A stretch of DNA of 7,913 bases from NCBI GenBank assembly GCA_030615435.1, contig JAUWZH010000114.1, positions 1 to 7,913 of the forward strand. The letters are read 5' to 3'. This DNA comes from Candidatus Brocadiaceae bacterium (lineage in GTDB: Bacteria; Planctomycetota; Brocadiia; SM23-32). Position numbers and translations under genes: made by a program. Below the pieces are notes generated by a model. The model saw only the letters and a program-made list of their open reading frames with translations, was not told the DNA's origin and did not search any database. Positions 6,360-7,913 of this stretch are shown here, one piece after another; position 1 is the stretch's first letter; the number at the start of each line of letters is the position of its first letter.

Positions 6360-7307
6360 ATGGGTGAGAACAGCCCGGCTTATCGCTGGCACTGTGCGAC
6401 GATGGAGGCGGCCTTCGCCCCGCGCGACGGGGCCGGCCTCCTGGCGTTCAAGGACAGAATTTGGCTTCTGGGCGGCTGGAACCCAAGCGACAAAGAGCAT
6501 TTCCCCAAGATCTGCAACAGCGAAGTCTGGTCTTCGGCGGACGGGGCGACCTGGGACATCGAAATCCTCCAGGCGCCGTGGGAGGGCCGCCACACGGCCG
6601 GCTATGCCGTACACCGCGGACGGATGTGGATCGTGGGCGGCGACTGCAACCAGGGCCACTATCAGAACGACGTCTGGAGCACCGAAGACGGCGTGAATTG
6701 GGACCTCGTCTGCGATCCCGTGCCCTGGGCTCCGCGCGCGCTGCACCACACGGTGGCGTTCCACGACCGGCTATGGGTGATGGGCGGACAGACAATGCCG
6801 GGCTTTGCGCCCGGCGAGCCCGAACGGTTCCATAATGACGTCTGGTGCTCTGAGGACGGCAAGGACTGGACTCGCCTGCGCGAGCACGCGCCTTGGGCAC
6901 CTCGGGGCATGGTAGGCAACTGCTGTGTCCTGCACGACCGCATCTGGCTGCTCGGCGGCGGCACCTACAACACGCCGACCACGCCGGACTGGATGCGGTG
7001 CAGCGAGGTCTGGAGCACCAAGAACAGCGTGGGCTGGGAGTATCACGGCGATGCTCCCTGGGCCCCGCGCCGTTACCACGAGGTGTCCGCGTTCGATGGG
7101 CGCATGTGGGTGATGGAGGGCGCTGGCTCACCGGGCCAGAACCGCAACGACGTGTGGTTCAGCGAGGACGGCCTGGAGTGGCGCGAGCTGCCGGACACGC
7201 CCTGGAAGCCACGCCACGCCGCCAGCGTGTGCGTTTTCGACGGGGGGCTCTGGGTGGTCGCCGGAAACAACATGGAGCCTGATGCGTGGAAACTGACACG
7301 TGCGTGA
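6360..7307 (+). CDS. Kelch-type beta-propeller protein
   Basis: A 315-residue protein made of repeated propeller blades. The start ATG at 6360 is chosen for AGGA 6 bases upstream (6350-6353) and because protein-like sequence begins there; the open frame extends back to 5952 but that part is Arg-rich and motif-free. Blades repeat every 48-56 residues. Each has 'PR' before an outer strand, then '.rhW(l/v)(l/m)GG' (at 34-39, 89-94, 138-143, 195-200), then '(N/S)(D/E)VW.S.DG..W' (at about 54, 103, 159, 215, 263). Blades 5 and 6 have lost one Gly of the GG pair (VMEG at 251-254, VVAG at 299-302), and blade 4 has 'KNSVGW' where the others have '.DG..W'. Six blades are likely, the last closed by the N-terminal 'YRWHCAT'. 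There is no signal peptide or membrane segment, so it is probably cytoplasmic. Kelch propellers mostly bind partners or sugars; some relatives are oxidases or mutarotase-type enzymes, but no catalytic residues can be assigned here. Confidence 0.88.
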   Translation: MGENSPAYRWHCATMEAAFAPRDGAGLLAFKDRIWLLGGWNPSDKEHFPKICNSEVWSSADGATWDIEILQAPWEGRHTAGYAVHRGRMWIVGGDCNQGHYQNDVWSTEDGVNWDLVCDPVPWAPRALHHTVAFHDRLWVMGGQTMPGFAPGEPERFHNDVWCSEDGKDWTRLREHAPWAPRGMVGNCCVLHDRIWLLGGGTYNTPTTPDWMRCSEVWSTKNSVGWEYHGDAPWAPRRYHEVSAFDGRMWVMEGAGSPGQNRNDVWFSEDGLEWRELPDTPWKPRHAASVCVFDGGLWVVAGNNMEPDAWKLTRA

Positions 7308-7310
7308 GGC

Positions 7311-7913
7311 ATGCGGCAGGCCGACAGTGAGGGCTCTTCCCCGGGGCAGGGCCATGGTTGTTTCTTCCCAAGGGAAGCTCCATTTCGGACCTCGACCCTC
7401 CCGCGCAGCGCACCGACCCCCACGAACAAGGCCGACCGGTTCCACTATGACTACCGCAACCGCCTCATCAAGGTGGAGCACTCGGACGATTACGGCGAGG
7501 GGACTCCCACGTGGTCAACGGTTGTGGAGTACTACTACGACGGCCTCAACCGCCGCGTGAAAAAGGACCTTGCATCCGGCACCGATATCATCTATCTGTA
7601 TGACGGCTGGCAGGTGCTCGAGGAGAGGGAGTGGGACACCAACGGCGAGGGGGCGGAAGACGACAAGTGGGAGCCGAGGCGGCAGTACGTTTACAGCGCC
7701 ACCTACATAGACGAAGTCCTGATCTTTGACAAGGACACTGATGACGACGGGGACTGTGTAGACGGCGGAGGATCGAGCCGCCACTTCTACTGCCAGCAGG
7801 CCAACTGGAACGTAGTGGCCGTAACCGATTCCAGTGGAGACACCGACGAGAAGATCAAGTATGACGCCTACGGCGAATCCACCGTCACAGTCCAGGGCGG
7901 CCACTCAGCCACC
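7311..7913 (+). CDS. RHS-repeat core protein fragment, N-terminally truncated, runs off the window
   Basis: The frame is open from the ATG at 7311 to the right edge, but RHS-like sequence starts only at about 7425. From there come the YD-repeat motifs 'FHYDYRNRLIKVEH' and 'EYYYDGLNRRVKKD', then 'IIYLYDGWQVLEE', 'RRQYVYSATYIDEVLI', an Asp-rich stretch 'DKDTDDDGDCVDGGG', and the core hallmark 'QQANWNVVAVTD' plus 'KIKYDAYGEST'. This is the segment of RHS/YD proteins that builds the end of the shell enclosing a C-terminal toxin or effector; the 'DP.G' core end and any tip would lie beyond 7913. Normal RHS proteins carry many hundreds of residues before this point, yet here a kelch stop lies only about 120 bases upstream. 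The ATG at 7311 has no properly spaced ribosome site, and residues before 7425 are low-complexity and unlike RHS. It is probably a displaced orphan RHS core or a pseudogene; a true start could not be identified. Confidence 0.7.
   Translation, partial: MRQADSEGSSPGQGHGCFFPREAPFRTSTLPRSAPTPTNKADRFHYDYRNRLIKVEHSDDYGEGTPTWSTVVEYYYDGLNRRVKKDLASGTDIIYLYDGWQVLEEREWDTNGEGAEDDKWEPRRQYVYSATYIDEVLIFDKDTDDDGDCVDGGGSSRHFYCQQANWNVVAVTDSSGDTDEKIKYDAYGESTVTVQGGHSAT

Noticed and set aside
6573..7205. Repeated 'CC-TGG-CC-CG' nucleotide motif as a possible DNA repeat array
   Set aside because: Spacing (144-168 bases) follows the propeller blades, so these are protein repeats rather than a CRISPR or tandem DNA array.

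Overview
The window is high-GC DNA with a bacterial layout. The organism is most likely a member of Planctomycetota or a related environmental lineage. This rests on a long secreted multi-domain carbohydrate-binding/hydrolase-like protein, decayed glycoside-hydrolase-like reading frames, a kelch propeller protein, and an RHS core with an Asp-rich insert and a 'QQANWNV' motif that I associate with planctomycete RHS proteins. The assignment is an inference from style; no rRNA or phylogenetic marker is present.

Left part (1-1640, minus strand): a small operon. A sigma70-like promoter (about 1608-1636) precedes an intact metallo-beta-lactamase-fold hydrolase (636-1499). Sixteen bases downstream, with its own good Shine-Dalgarno, starts a gene that is broken. 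Its N-terminal domain (619 to about 335) and its C-terminal barrel end (282-25) survive in different frames, and the middle is missing. From 1637 to 2341 there is no intact gene, only the frameshifted C-terminal end of an IS5-type transposase (about 1773-1933, plus strand).

Middle (2342-5753, minus strand): a 1033-residue exported protein. It has a CBM4/9-like N-terminal sandwich, a CBM9-like domain, further beta-rich domains, a degenerate TIM-barrel glycoside-hydrolase-like domain and a C-terminal beta domain. Upstream on the same strand lies a complete tRNA-Asp(GUC) with an excellent promoter (TTGACA-18-TAGAAT).

Right part (5754-7913, plus strand): about 600 bases without a convincing protein gene. 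They hold a palindrome, a possible promoter and three hairpins that could form a structured leader. A 315-residue cytoplasmic kelch-type propeller protein follows (6360-7307). Directly after its stop, in the same frame, an RHS-repeat core begins without an RHS N-terminal part and runs off the right edge.

Taken together this is an accessory region of carbohydrate-related genes with several signs of decay and mobile DNA: a transposase stub, a gutted hydrolase-like gene and an orphan RHS core. I see no CRISPR array, no toxin-antitoxin pair and no clear defence system. The most unusual items are the possible structured leader before the kelch gene, the kelch/Asp-box hybrid repeats, the missing catalytic motif in the large exported protein and the kelch-RHS junction.
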